Below, one piece after another: positions 43,333 through 52,298 of a stretch of DNA of 64,000 bases. This DNA comes from an uncultured Bacteroidales bacterium. Its GTDB lineage: Bacteria; Bacteroidota; Bacteroidia; Bacteroidales; F082. Both the position numbers and the translations under genes were made by a program. The notes beneath the pieces are model-generated. The model saw only the letters and a program-made list of their open reading frames with translations, was not told the DNA's origin and made no database searches. The stretch is taken from contig ONJF01000009.1 in assembly GCA_900318085.1 (NCBI GenBank), positions 1 through 64,000 on the forward strand, written 5' to 3'. Position 1 is the first letter of the stretch, and each line of letters begins with the position of its first letter.

Positions 43333-45939
43333 ATGGCAGAAAAAGCGACCGAAACCCCTTTGATGAAGCAGTATTTCTCCTTCAAGGCGAAATACCCCGA
43401 TGCCATGCTGTTGTTTCGCGTGGGCGATTTTTATGAAACGTATGGCGAGGATGCCGTGAAATCCTCCGAGATTTTGGGGATTGTGCTCACCAAAAGGTCG
43501 AGTGCCATTGCCGATTCTATCGAACTTGCAGGTTTCCCTCACCACGCTTTGGATACCTATTTGCCCAAGTTGGTGCGTGCCGGACTGAAGGTGGCAGTGT
43601 GTGAGCAGCTTGAAGATCCGAAGCTGGCCAAGAAACTCGTGAAACGCGGTGTGGTGGAACTGGTGACACCTGGCGTGACCTATAGCGACAGCGTGCTGGA
43701 GCAGAAAGAGAATAATTTCTTGGCTTCCGTTCATCTTGACAAGGAAGTTTCGGGCATCGCTTTCCTCGATGTGTCAACGGGCGAGTTCTATCTGACACAG
43801 GGCTCCAACGAATACATCGACAAGTTGTTGCAAAGCTTTAATCCTTCCGAAGTGTTGCTGCAACGCAACAAACGCAAGGATTTCATCGACCTGTTTAGCG
43901 CCAAATACTATCTCACGGTCTTCGACGACTGGGTCTTCACCGACGATTATGCCAACGAGATTCTCAACAAGCATTTCCATACCGTCTCGTTGAAGGGCTT
44001 CGGTGTCGATGACTTCCCGAAGGGTATAGTCGCAGCTGGTGCTGCCATCCATTATCTGATCGAGACGCAACACGATAAACTGAACCATATCACCTCGCTT
44101 TCGCGCATCGACCAAGGACAGTATGTATGGCTCGACAAGTTCACCATTCGTAATTTGGAGCTGTTGCACACGTCCAATCTCAATGCCAAGACCTTGATCG
44201 ATGTCATCGACAAGACGGTGTCGCCTATGGGCGGACGACTGATGCGTCGCTGGTTGAGCCTGCCCTTGAAGAATAAGGAACAGATTGAAGCACGCTATGA
44301 GGTGGTGCGTTTTTTTGTGGAGCATCGCGAACAGATCCAAAAATTCCAGGATGCGATACGACAGGTGGGCGATTTGGAACGTTTGATTTCCAAGGTTTCA
44401 CTGTCGCGTGTCAACCCGAGGGAGCTGTTGCAAGTGGGTCGAGCTTTGGACCAAATCGAGGTGCTGAAAAATGCCTGTGAAGAAAGCCAACATCCTGCTC
44501 TGCAGCGTTTTGCCGAGCAGTTCAACCCCTGTGCCTCCATCCGCGAGCGTATCAAGAAAGACTTGAATCCCGATGCGCCGGCTTTGCTGTCGAAGGGTAA
44601 TTATATAGCAGAAGGTGTCGACCCAGAGTTGGATGACCTGCGCAACTTGTCGCGTTCGGGCAAGGAATACCTCATGGGCATACAACGCCGCGAGATGGAA
44701 GCCACGGGCATCACCTCTTTGAAGGTGGGTTATAACAATGTGTTTGGTTACTATCTCGAAGTTACCAATTCCCACAAGGACAAGGTGCCGGCGGAATGGA
44801 TTCGCAAGCAGACGCTGACCAATGCAGAGCGTTATATCACCGAGGAACTGAAGAAATACGAACAGAAAATCCTTGGAGCCGAGGAGAAAATTAGTGTCAT
44901 CGAACAAAGGGTCTATAATGAACTTGTCACCGCCGTGACCGAGTATGTGGAGCCCATCCAGGTGGATGCCTCCATCGTGGCTCGTATCGACTGCTTGGTG
45001 AGTTTTGCCGACATCTCGCTGAAAAACAACTATGTGCAGCCTGTCATCGACGACTCGTTTGTGTTGGATATCAAGGATGGCCGTCACCCAGTTATCGAGC
45101 AGATGATGCCGGTAGGGGAGAGCTACATCGCCAACGATGTCTACCTCGACCGCGACAAGCAGCAAATCATCATCATCACGGGCCCCAATATGTCGGGTAA
45201 GTCGGCCTTGCTGCGTCAGACAGCATTAATTGTGCTCTTGGCGCAGATGGGTTGTTTTGTGCCAGCGGCTTCAGCACGTATTGGCTTGGTGGACAAGATC
45301 TTCACCCGCGTAGGTGCCTCCGACAACATCTCGTCGGGTGAGTCGACCTTTATGGTGGAAATGAATGAGACGGCGAGCATTTTGAACAATGTGTCGTCCC
45401 GAAGCCTTGTTTTACTCGATGAAATCGGGCGTGGCACCAGCACTTACGACGGTATCAGCATCGCTTGGGCTATCACTGAGTTTTTGCATGATCATCCAGT
45501 GAGTCGCGCCAAGGTGATGTTTGCCACGCACTATCACGAACTGAACGAGATGGAGGACTCTTTTGCCCGCATCAAGAACTACCATGTTTCGGTGAAGGAA
45601 GTCGGCAACAAAGTGGTGTTTTTGCGCAAGTTGAAGCGCGGCGGCAGTGCCCACAGTTTCGGTATCCATGTGGCCGAAATGGCGGGTATGCCGCGCAAGG
45701 TCATCGAACGCGCCACGGCATTGCTTTCGGTGTTGGAGAAATCGCACACCAGTGAGGATGTGGAGAAGGCTGCGGCAAAGAAACAAGACGATGCCATGCA
45801 GCTGAGTTTCATCCAGTTGGACGACCCGTTGTTGCTCCAAATCAAGGAGGATATTCTCAACACGAACATCGACACTTTGACTCCCGTTGAGGCTTTGATG
45901 AAGCTGAATGAAATCAAAAAACTACTTTCCAAAGTATAG
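43333..45939 (+). CDS. mutS: DNA mismatch repair protein MutS
   Basis: 868 residues from ATG 43333 ([14 protein letters not shown]), preferred over a GTG three codons earlier. The N-terminal mismatch-reading motif is [16 protein letters not shown] with the Phe-x-Glu pair as F-Y-E. The ATPase holds Walker [32 protein letters not shown], Walker [17 protein letters not shown] and FATHYHEL. MutS binds mismatches after replication and recruits MutL, which is not in the window. Confidence 0.98.
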   Translation: MAEKATETPLMKQYFSFKAKYPDAMLLFRVGDFYETYGEDAVKSSEILGIVLTKRSSAIADSIELAGFPHHALDTYLPKLVRAGLKVAVCEQLEDPKLAKKLVKRGVVELVTPGVTYSDSVLEQKENNFLASVHLDKEVSGIAFLDVSTGEFYLTQGSNEYIDKLLQSFNPSEVLLQRNKRKDFIDLFSAKYYLTVFDDWVFTDDYANEILNKHFHTVSLKGFGVDDFPKGIVAAGAAIHYLIETQHDKLNHITSLSRIDQGQYVWLDKFTIRNLELLHTSNLNAKTLIDVIDKTVSPMGGRLMRRWLSLPLKNKEQIEARYEVVRFFVEHREQIQKFQDAIRQVGDLERLISKVSLSRVNPRELLQVGRALDQIEVLKNACEESQHPALQRFAEQFNPCASIRERIKKDLNPDAPALLSKGNYIAEGVDPELDDLRNLSRSGKEYLMGIQRREMEATGITSLKVGYNNVFGYYLEVTNSHKDKVPAEWIRKQTLTNAERYITEELKKYEQKILGAEEKISVIEQRVYNELVTAVTEYVEPIQVDASIVARIDCLVSFADISLKNNYVQPVIDDSFVLDIKDGRHPVIEQMMPVGESYIANDVYLDRDKQQIIIITGPNMSGKSALLRQTALIVLLAQMGCFVPAASARIGLVDKIFTRVGASDNISSGESTFMVEMNETASILNNVSSRSLVLLDEIGRGTSTYDGISIAWAITEFLHDHPVSRAKVMFATHYHELNEMEDSFARIKNYHVSVKEVGNKVVFLRKLKRGGSAHSFGIHVAEMAGMPRKVIERATALLSVLEKSHTSEDVEKAAAKKQDDAMQLSFIQLDDPLLLQIKEDILNTNIDTLTPVEALMKLNEIKKLLSKV

Positions 45940-46066
45940 TTTTAGCGTAATTTTATGCTTTGGAAAGCAGAAAATGTATTGTTATTTCGCCATTTACGAC
46001 GTGGAAATAGGCCATTTGAACCGTATTCCCTTGTGGATGTTTGGGATGCTGTATTAGGATAGGATG

Positions 46067-46094
46067 GTAGAGACGGTGTGCACACCGTCTCTAC
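46067..46094. repeat. Perfect 28-bp palindrome, copy 2
   Basis: Identical to 14252-14279. It lies between the ends of mutS and the convergent membrane-protein gene, in a 171-bp gap otherwise without visible features. Confidence 0.85.
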
Positions 46095-46110
46095 AAAGAC
46101 ACCATAGGAT

Positions 46111-46692
46111 TCAAACCTTTTCCTCCAATTGCTCGATGATTTCGTCGCAAGTGGAATAGATTTTCTTTTGGCGGGAAGTAACACTCCAAATCCCTAATGG
46201 GATAAGCAATGCAAGACAGATAGCGTAAATAATAAGCCCTTGTTTTGAAAGAATCTGCGAGGCCCATAAGAAAATGGAAATGAAAGCTATCGCCGTGATT
46301 CCCCATTCAAACGTGAGCAAAATCTTATGATACTTCTTGAAATCTTTGAATTTTTTAATTGAATTGACTACATTTTCATTTGTGAAGCTATTCAAATTCA
46401 ATTTATTGAAGAGGACAAGCTGAGCGAAGAAATCAAATGCGGTTACGGCAATGGCTAAAAAGCCTAACCAAATGGGGAAGTTATACATTCTAAGGTACCA
46501 AATCAAAGCTGGGCCAAATACCATACATAATCCATCAACGACCAGGATAAAGTATTTGTTTGTGTTGACGAGACGCGTTTTGTTCCTAAGAGTTTCTTTC
46601 GTCAGTTTTTCATTGACAATGTGTTCCTTTTCCAATTTCTCATTCAGCAGGGCCAGTTGCGCCTTCATTTCTTCCAATTCCTTGTTTTCCAT
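46111..46692 (-). CDS. Coiled-coil membrane protein encoded with an ECF sigma factor
   Basis: 193 residues. Residues 1-40 are a charged coiled coil (EELEEMKAQLALLNEKLEKE-like). Four hydrophobic segments follow (about 49-66, 72-90, 124-143, 150-168). It ends in a charged helix (STCDEIIEQLEE). No signal peptide, and the N-terminus is probably cytoplasmic. It lies 12 bp after the sigma gene, the place where an anti-sigma factor is expected, but it is unlike the zinc-finger and FecR types. The cytoplasmic coiled coil could bind the sigma factor. That is inference. Confidence 0.75.
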   Translation of the reverse strand: MENKELEEMKAQLALLNEKLEKEHIVNEKLTKETLRNKTRLVNTNKYFILVVDGLCMVFGPALIWYLRMYNFPIWLGFLAIAVTAFDFFAQLVLFNKLNLNSFTNENVVNSIKKFKDFKKYHKILLTFEWGITAIAFISIFLWASQILSKQGLIIYAICLALLIPLGIWSVTSRQKKIYSTCDEIIEQLEEKV

Positions 46693-46704
46693 TGCTTTGC
46701 GTTT

Positions 46705-47187
46705 TTATTCGTTTGACATTTTCTTCAGTTGTTCCTTGATTCTGACCAATTTGACGGAGATGTTCTTGGTGGAGATGCCGATGATTTGTCCGATTTCCTC
46801 GTAACTCATATTTTCTAACCAAAGCAAGATGATGGCTCTATCGACCAGCCCTAATCTGTTGATGCGACTGTAGAGTTGCTGGATTTGCTTTGTGTCATCG
46901 TCGGTGTCGGTGAAGAGGTTGATGTCCATCGAGAGTGGCACGGTTTCCACGCGGCGTTTCTTCTTGCGCTCGGCGGTGAGGCAGGTGTTGAGGCTGACGC
47001 GCCAAATCCAAGTCTTCACGTCGCATTGCCCCTTGAACGAGTCGAAGCCTCGCCACAGGTTGATGAGCGTCTCTTGGAACAGGTCGTTCACCTCGTCCTG
47101 GTCCTTCGAGAAGAGGTAGCACACCGTGTAAATGGTGTTTTTGTGTGCTTTCACGATGTCAGTAAACTCTTTTTCTTTCTCCTTCAT
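46705..47187 (-). CDS. ECF RNA polymerase sigma factor (second locus)
   Basis: 160 residues from ATG 47187 (MKEKEKEFTDIVKAHKN). Region 2: YTVCYLFSKDQDEVNDLFQETLINLWRGF, with VKTWIWRVSLNTCL. Region 4: RAIILLWLENMSYEEIGQIIGISTKNISVKLVRIKEQL. The tandem with a coiled-coil membrane protein suggests a membrane-derived signal. The upstream 345 bp contain no gene. Confidence 0.93.
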   Translation of the reverse strand: MKEKEKEFTDIVKAHKNTIYTVCYLFSKDQDEVNDLFQETLINLWRGFDSFKGQCDVKTWIWRVSLNTCLTAERKKKRRVETVPLSMDINLFTDTDDDTKQIQQLYSRINRLGLVDRAIILLWLENMSYEEIGQIIGISTKNISVKLVRIKEQLKKMSNE

Positions 47188-47449
47188 GTCTATAGAGCTT
47201 GTCGAGGTTTGGTCGGATCGTTTGCCAATTAGACGCAAAACTCGGCGTAAAACTACAAAGAATTACACGAAAAACTCAATTCGGTTTGCGAGAAAGGAAT
47301 GTTGATGAAATGCAAATTGTTGATTTTCAACATAAATTTCCACAAATTGAACACGAATTATTCAGAAAAACAATTTATGTCAAATTCGTGACATATTCAT
47401 GGTAATTCGTGTCCAAGAAAGAAAAATGGAAATTTTTTCTCAAAATTGC
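47188..47449. other. Non-coding spacer between sigma gene and tRNA cluster
   Basis: AT-rich with no convincing gene. It contains the inverted repeat ACACGAATTA (47351-47360) and TAATTCGTGT (47403-47412) and AT-rich tracts. The sigma promoter must lie at its left end, but no clear boxes are seen there. The tRNA promoter begins at its right end. Confidence 0.5.
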
Positions 47450-47478
47450 TTGCGGTATTGAAAAAAGTTGTACTTTTG
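47450..47478 (+). promoter_or_regulatory. Promoter of the tRNA cluster
   Basis: TTG at 47450-47452, 18 nt, TACTTTTG at 47471-47478, about 55 bp before the first tRNA. Confidence 0.6.
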
Positions 47479-47532
47479 CCGCGCAATTCGCAAGCGGAAT
47501 TCTTGAAATAGAATACCGATTCGTGAAGCGAA

Positions 47533-47608
<76 letters not shown>

Positions 47609-47614
47609 CTTTTT

Positions 47615-47690
<76 letters not shown>

Positions 47691-47694
47691 CAAG

Positions 47695-47719
47695 GTCCCG
47701 AGTAAAATCGGGATTTTTT
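47695..47719 (+). terminator. Hairpin terminator between tRNA-Gly and tRNA-Leu
   Basis: TCCCGA (47696-47701), loop GTAAAA, TCGGGA (47708-47713), then six T. The short stem may only attenuate, since tRNA-Leu follows. Confidence 0.6.
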
Positions 47720-47727
47720 GTGTAAGT

Positions 47728-47812
47728 GCCTGAGTGGTGGAATTGGTAGACACGAGGGACTTAAAATCCCTTGCCCTTTAAAGGCGTGCCGGTTCGAGCC
47801 CGGCCTCGGGTA
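47728..47812 (+). tRNA. tRNA-Leu (anticodon TAA)
   Basis: 85 nt with a long variable arm (TGCCCTTTAAAGGCG), which marks a class II tRNA. Stem AGGGA/TCCCT encloses loop CTTAAAA, giving anticodon TAA. TGGTAGACACG and GGTTCGAGCC form the D and T arms. No encoded CCA (the genome reads CAA). Confidence 0.95.
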
Positions 47813-47813
47813 C

Positions 47814-47854
47814 AAACTCAACCAGTTGCTATTCAATTGGTTGAGTTTTTTTTT
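47814..47854 (+). terminator. Terminator after the tRNA cluster
   Basis: AAACTCAACCA pairs with TGGTTGAGTTT around a 13-nt loop, followed by T runs. Also able to terminate the convergent gene from the right. Confidence 0.85.
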
Positions 47855-47877
47855 GTAGCGGTTAGGCCAATTTGTTT

Positions 47878-49065
47878 CTATTCTTGCTTAAACCGCACCA
47901 ACCTCAGCGGCATACCTTCACAATTCTTCAGCACTTGAACACCATAGTAATACCCGCCGTGGCACACGAAGCGCTTTTTGGTTATGGCAAGGTCGTAGTC
48001 TTCGCATTGGAAGGAACCAGTTGAAATACTTTGTCCTTTGCTGACCGAATAGACGTGGAACGTATTTTGGCCTGCCACTTCGGCATCGCCGAAGAAAAGG
48101 ATGTTGTCGTCGTTGCCCCTGATGGCTATGGTGAACCAACCCATATTGATAGGCTCCTTGATGTGTTGGATGCCATTTTCGTAATAGGAAACCAGGTTGT
48201 TATAAAATCGAAGCACTCTCTCGTCGGTTTCTCCTGGCAACTCGTCTTTCAAGTCCTTGATTCGTGCGTTCTGCAAGGCAATCTGCTCTTCAACAGACAG
48301 GGATTGCGGTTCCCAATCCAACAGTTTTTCTGAGATTCTGTTGCCGTTGAAATCGTATGTTCTCACCAGTCCGTCTATCGGATTGGAAACGATGAGTTTG
48401 CCGTTGACTTTCGCGATTTGCCATCGGCCTTTCATGTCGTTCCTTTTGCTTTCAGTGTAAATGAAGTAACCTTTGCTTTTGAGGTCTGTATTCATGTCTT
48501 CAAACGCATCGCAAAGGATTTTCTCCTTGCCTGTTTTTGTATCCAATAGGGATACCAAGTGCCTGTATTTATTAGTCCACGATGTGCCTCCGTAGATGGC
48601 AATGTGGTAGTCGTCCAAAGCCAGCATTTCCAAGGCTTGGTATTTGATTTTAAGTTCCTTGACAATCAATCCTTTGTCGTCAAACAGGTAAACGTCGCCT
48701 GTGTTGTTAGCTTTAGTGAAATACAAGTTACCCAACTTCCCTTCCACGGGCTGGAGATTACGAGGCTTCTTGCCTTTGTCGGAAAAATATAAAGTAATGT
48801 CTTTCAAAAACTTGCCATTTGAATCAAATAGGGAATACTTATTTCTTGTGGCATGGCTGACAATGGCTTTGCCGTCATCGAAAACGATGAGTTGTTTCCG
48901 CAATCCGTTAGGACGACCGTCCAGGGTGTCATAATAGGTGTCAAAGATTTTGTTCCAATCGTTTCCCACTCCGTAGGTTTTGTCAGGAACGAGTTTGATC
49001 ACTTGTGCGTCAACTTGAAAGCAAGTTGCAATGGCTAATACAATAATGAAAAGCAAGTTTTTCAT
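47878..49065 (-). CDS. Secreted beta-propeller-like protein
   Basis: 395 residues. A signal peptide ends at VDA before QVIKLV. Repeated strands in a four-part pattern (FDSNGKFLKDITLYF, LFDDKGLIVKELKI, TYDFNGNRISEKLL) suggest a six-bladed propeller of the kind found in Bacteroidota proteins related to 6-bladed BF3164-type lipoproteins; no lipobox is present here. Periplasmic. It is third in line behind an ECF sigma and its anti-sigma factor, so it is likely under their control and may be the sensor or a target. Confidence 0.7.
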   Translation of the reverse strand: MKNLLFIIVLAIATCFQVDAQVIKLVPDKTYGVGNDWNKIFDTYYDTLDGRPNGLRKQLIVFDDGKAIVSHATRNKYSLFDSNGKFLKDITLYFSDKGKKPRNLQPVEGKLGNLYFTKANNTGDVYLFDDKGLIVKELKIKYQALEMLALDDYHIAIYGGTSWTNKYRHLVSLLDTKTGKEKILCDAFEDMNTDLKSKGYFIYTESKRNDMKGRWQIAKVNGKLIVSNPIDGLVRTYDFNGNRISEKLLDWEPQSLSVEEQIALQNARIKDLKDELPGETDERVLRFYNNLVSYYENGIQHIKEPINMGWFTIAIRGNDDNILFFGDAEVAGQNTFHVYSVSKGQSISTGSFQCEDYDLAITKKRFVCHGGYYYGVQVLKNCEGMPLRLVRFKQE

Positions 49066-49077
49066 GGCTTTGATATT

Positions 49078-49524
49078 TTAGAGATTGGTATCTGTTTCTT
49101 CTGTTTGTAAATGCATCTTGAACTCAGCAAATTCCTGTTCGGCAGAAGGTTTGTTGGCGTCGTAATCTTCGATGGTGTAATAGTCGAAGATGTAATCAGT
49201 TGGTTTGGGCTTCGACAAAAGGTTGACCAGTACCGCGATAAGTGCAATAGAACAAGCCGTCGCCAAAGAGGAGATAAGGACAATTCGGTTGACGTTCACT
49301 TCGGGTCTTGTTGCCCTACCAAAACTGAACTCTGGCACCTCGACATCATTCGGAATCAAGGTTTCCAACGACTTCTTCATTTTTCCAGAGAAAGTGCGTT
49401 GTGTTTCGACTCTTTGCCTGCACGATGGGCATTCTTTTAGGTGCATTTCCACCTTCTTTCTTTCGCTTTCCGGCAATTCATTGTCGATATAGCTTTGTAT
49501 CGTTTTGTCATTCAAATGTTTCAT
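49078..49524 (-). CDS. Anti-sigma factor with zinc-finger (ASD) domain
   Basis: 148 residues. The N-terminal HxxxCxxC zinc-binding anti-sigma domain is visible as LNDKTIQSYIDNELPESER and MHLKECPSCRQRVE. One membrane helix follows (about 85-107, IVLISSLATACSIALIAVLV). A short acidic periplasmic tail ends the protein. The start overlaps the sigma stop codon by ATGA at 49521-49524, so the pair is translationally coupled. Confidence 0.9.
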   Translation of the reverse strand: MKHLNDKTIQSYIDNELPESERKKVEMHLKECPSCRQRVETQRTFSGKMKKSLETLIPNDVEVPEFSFGRATRPEVNVNRIVLISSLATACSIALIAVLVNLLSKPKPTDYIFDYYTIEDYDANKPSAEQEFAEFKMHLQTEETDTNL

Positions 49525-49976
49525 AGCAGGTGTTTTTTGATTTTATCCATGATTCTCGACAAGGTTTTTCCGATGGAAGGTAGGTTGCGTCCCGTCATTT
49601 CCGCGATTTCCTTGTAGGAATAGCCTTCACTGTAAAGTATGACCAACGTTTGTTCCTTCTCATTGAGATGCGCTATCGCGTTGAGGATGTCGGAAGCCTC
49701 GTCTTGGGGACTTCCATTTGTTTCGGGCAAAGTGCTTTCCATCGTGACGGTTCTTGCCGTTTTCCGTTTGTAGTCGATTCCTTTATTAATGGTACTCCTG
49801 ACGAGCCAGTTTTTCGTGTCGCGAATGACTTTCTCGTTGTTCATCGCGAAATAATACGCCGTGAACACGTCTTGCACGACATCCTTTGCACCCTCCGTGT
49901 CTTGCAGCATCTTGGCCGCAATCCTGAACAGTTTCGGGTAGTAGCTTCGATATGTCTTTTCGAATTCGGGGTCCAT
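49521..49976 (-). CDS. ECF RNA polymerase sigma factor (third locus)
   Basis: 151 residues. Region 2: YYPKLFRIAAKMLQDTEGAKDVVQDVFTAYY; region 4: LVILYSEGYSYKEIAEMTGRNLPSIGKTLSRIMDKI. It is coupled to the zinc-finger anti-sigma gene. The region 4 recognition helix differs from those of the other two sigma factors in the window, so it should read different promoters. Confidence 0.93.
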   Translation of the reverse strand: MDPEFEKTYRSYYPKLFRIAAKMLQDTEGAKDVVQDVFTAYYFAMNNEKVIRDTKNWLVRSTINKGIDYKRKTARTVTMESTLPETNGSPQDEASDILNAIAHLNEKEQTLVILYSEGYSYKEIAEMTGRNLPSIGKTLSRIMDKIKKHLL

Positions 49977-50114
49977 CTTGGGAACTTTTCAATCATAAGA
50001 CGAATGAAGAGGCCGTTTTGTGACATGGGCGACTCAAAAATAAGGAAAGAAATTGCTGTGGATACAAAATCAACAAAAAGTATTACTTTTGTCCCCAACA
50101 AATTCTATCAAAAA

Positions 50115-51035
50115 ATGAAAGCAGACAAAAAAACCGTATTAATAGAGGTAAAACGCTATGTCATCATTACTTTGGCCTTGTTCGTGATGGCTTTTGGCTG
50201 GACGGCGTTCCTTATCCCCAACCATGTGCTGGGCGGTGGCGTTAGCGGTATCGCCACTTTGATTTTCTATGCCACAGGCATTTCGACGGGTATCTCCGTT
50301 TTCGTCATTAATGCCATCCTGGTGCTCATCTCACTTAAGATTTTGGGCCCCTCTTTTGGCATCAAGACGGTGTATTCCATTATCATGGCATCACTGTTTA
50401 TGTCGTTTTTGCAGCATTATATTACAGAACCAATGCTGTTGTATCAAACGGATCCTACTGCTGTGGGTGCCTTGAAACCTTTTGTCGAAGAGAAGATTCT
50501 TGCGGCCATATTGGGCGGTGGCCTAGCAGGCTTGGCCATTGGCGTGGCCTTTACTCAAGGAGGTAGCACAGGCGGCACCGACATCGTCGCAATGATGATA
50601 TGCAAATATCGCAATATCTCACAGGGTAGGGTCATCTTGCTCATCGATATTGTGATCATCTCTTGTTCCTATTTCGTCATTGAAAATGACAAGATACAAG
50701 CCATCATCTACGGTTTCATTGTAATGGGCGTGTGCAGTTCTTGTATCGACCTGGTATTGACGGGTAACAAACAGACTGTGCAAGCCTTCATCTTTACCTC
50801 TGAACCCGACAAGGTGGCTGAACGCATCGCCAATGAGATGCAGCGTGGTGTGACGATGATCAACGGCACTGGCTGGTACACCAAGCGAGAAGGCCCCATC
50901 CTGATGGTGGTGGCTCATAAGCGCGAGTCGCAGCAAATTTTAAGGATTGTGAAAGAGGAAGACCCCAAGGCATTCATGACGATGAACACCGTAATGGGTG
51001 CTTACGGTAAGGGCTTTGAGCAGATTAAGCACTAA
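50115..51035 (+). CDS. YitT-family membrane protein (DUF161/DUF2179)
   Basis: 306 residues from ATG 50115 (MKADKKTVLIEVKRYV). The frame runs about 150 codons further upstream, but this covers the antisense of the sigma gene and its promoter, so it is rejected. Five to six membrane helices from residue 14; the conserved IPNHVLGGGVSGIATLIFYATG and AFTQGGSTGGTDIVAMMICK are the duplicated core motifs. The C-terminal DUF2179 domain ends FMTMNTVMGAYGKGF. Membrane transporter-like, substrate unknown. A TACTTTTG box at 50084-50091 may be the -7 element. Confidence 0.92.
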   Translation: MKADKKTVLIEVKRYVIITLALFVMAFGWTAFLIPNHVLGGGVSGIATLIFYATGISTGISVFVINAILVLISLKILGPSFGIKTVYSIIMASLFMSFLQHYITEPMLLYQTDPTAVGALKPFVEEKILAAILGGGLAGLAIGVAFTQGGSTGGTDIVAMMICKYRNISQGRVILLIDIVIISCSYFVIENDKIQAIIYGFIVMGVCSSCIDLVLTGNKQTVQAFIFTSEPDKVAERIANEMQRGVTMINGTGWYTKREGPILMVVAHKRESQQILRIVKEEDPKAFMTMNTVMGAYGKGFEQIKH

Positions 51036-51037
51036 AG

Positions 51038-52225
51038 CTATTGGAGATAAGGTGCAAAGTATTCCGTCAACGCATTAAGAATATGCTGCGCTTTTTCTGT
51101 CGAGGCTTCGTCATCGCTCCGACCGCCCCAACGGGCGATGTCTTTTGAGTCGTAATCAGTGAAGAGATGCCATGTGGAGTTGCCCATGAAATCGTCCTTG
51201 GCTTTGTCAAGACCGAACGATTCCACCAACTTCTGTAGTTTCAAGACGTCTTCCTTGTCCATCTTGCCTTCACGATGCTGTCCTCTCTCGTCATAATAGC
51301 TGAGAGTGAAACCTTCGTCCTCCTTGATGACGTAGTATTTGATGTCGCGGAAGTCTGTGACACTATAATTATATTCAAACCTGACAAGGTTGCCGCGAAG
51401 GGGTAGCCAATGGTCGAAAAAGCCCAAAAAAGGTTCAACTTGTCCACTCACGAATGTGGTATAGTAACCTGTGAAGTCTATCGTGTCGCCTGTGTTGTAG
51501 CAAATGAAGAAGCGGTATACCGAAGCGCTGTCGTCATCGGTGGTGCGATTATATTCGTCCTTTAGGCGATACATGTTGACCAACTCTTGTAGTTCAGTCA
51601 GATAGTCTTTGCTTACAGCAACCTCCTTGTCTGTGTTGTATTCAGCATTGCGGATGAAAAGCTTGGCTTCCTGTTCGCCGCGTTCGAGGCGATACTCGAT
51701 ATCGCGTCCTTGTTTGTTTTTGCATGTGTACTGGAAGAGGTTGATTTCCTTGTTGGGGATGGGATAGTCCCTCCACTTTTGGAAATATTCCGAAATGGCT
51801 TGACGAGCCGCGTGATAGTTGTCGGGCCATGCCATATAACCGCCCGAGCCTTTGCTTTTTTCAGAACCATACTTGAAATAGAGCGACCAACTGTCACCAT
51901 CGAAGATTTCCATTTTAGGTTGGTATTTATCATGCCATTTGTGCATCTTGAACGCCTTGATGAGGGAATCCAATTCGTCAAAAATGGTGGTGTCGTCGAT
52001 GTAGAAATCTTTCTCCTCTGGGAAACCTTCGTCGATGATGATATGTATCCTACCATCTTTCTCGGTACTGACAGTGTATTTCTCTCCGGAATGCCAGACC
52101 ATCGTGTTGTGGTGGTCGAAACTAAAGTAAGTCAGGCGTTCTTTTTTCATCTCCTTTGGGTTTTGTGCAATGCAGGATGCGAGGCTACACATCAGCACCA
52201 ATAGCAATAAGTTCTTTTTCGTCAT
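51038..52225 (-). CDS. Secreted protein with two tandem related domains
   Basis: 395 residues. The N-terminus is a signal peptide with lipobox-like LASCIAQ (Cys18). Two parts look alike: DTTIFDELDSLIKAFKMHKW...WSLYFKYGSEKSKGSGG...RQAISEYFQKW (about 75-150) and DVLKLQKLVESFGLDKA...WHLFTDYDSKDIARWGG...LNALTEYFAPYL (about 320-395). Both consist of helix, strand and an acidic turn, then a closing helix. A middle part (about 190-240, YLTELQELVNMYRLKDEYN) gives a third partial copy. I do not recognise the family. Possibly lipid-anchored in the outer membrane. Confidence 0.65.
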   Translation of the reverse strand: MTKKNLLLLVLMCSLASCIAQNPKEMKKERLTYFSFDHHNTMVWHSGEKYTVSTEKDGRIHIIIDEGFPEEKDFYIDDTTIFDELDSLIKAFKMHKWHDKYQPKMEIFDGDSWSLYFKYGSEKSKGSGGYMAWPDNYHAARQAISEYFQKWRDYPIPNKEINLFQYTCKNKQGRDIEYRLERGEQEAKLFIRNAEYNTDKEVAVSKDYLTELQELVNMYRLKDEYNRTTDDDSASVYRFFICYNTGDTIDFTGYYTTFVSGQVEPFLGFFDHWLPLRGNLVRFEYNYSVTDFRDIKYYVIKEDEGFTLSYYDERGQHREGKMDKEDVLKLQKLVESFGLDKAKDDFMGNSTWHLFTDYDSKDIARWGGRSDDEASTEKAQHILNALTEYFAPYLQ

Positions 52226-52247
52226 GTTTTTTTTTGTTTTTTAGAAA

Positions 52248-52282
52248 CAATTAAGGGAAAGTCAAAGGCTTTCCCTTAATTG
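52248..52282 (-). terminator. Terminator-like hairpin after the C1 protease gene
   Basis: CAATTAAGGGAAAG (52248-52261) and CTTTCCCTTAATTG (52269-52282) pair perfectly with a seven-nt loop. The minus-strand flank is TTTC, then A-rich, so the U tract is poor. It lies just past the stop of the protease gene. Confidence 0.65.
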
Positions 52283-52298
52283 AATTTGTTAGGTGTGA

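Noticed and set aside
49650-50114. A 155-codon extension of the YitT-family protein
   Set aside because: It runs antisense through the coding part of the ECF sigma gene and the intergenic promoter. YitT proteins are about 290-310 residues, which fits the start at 50115.
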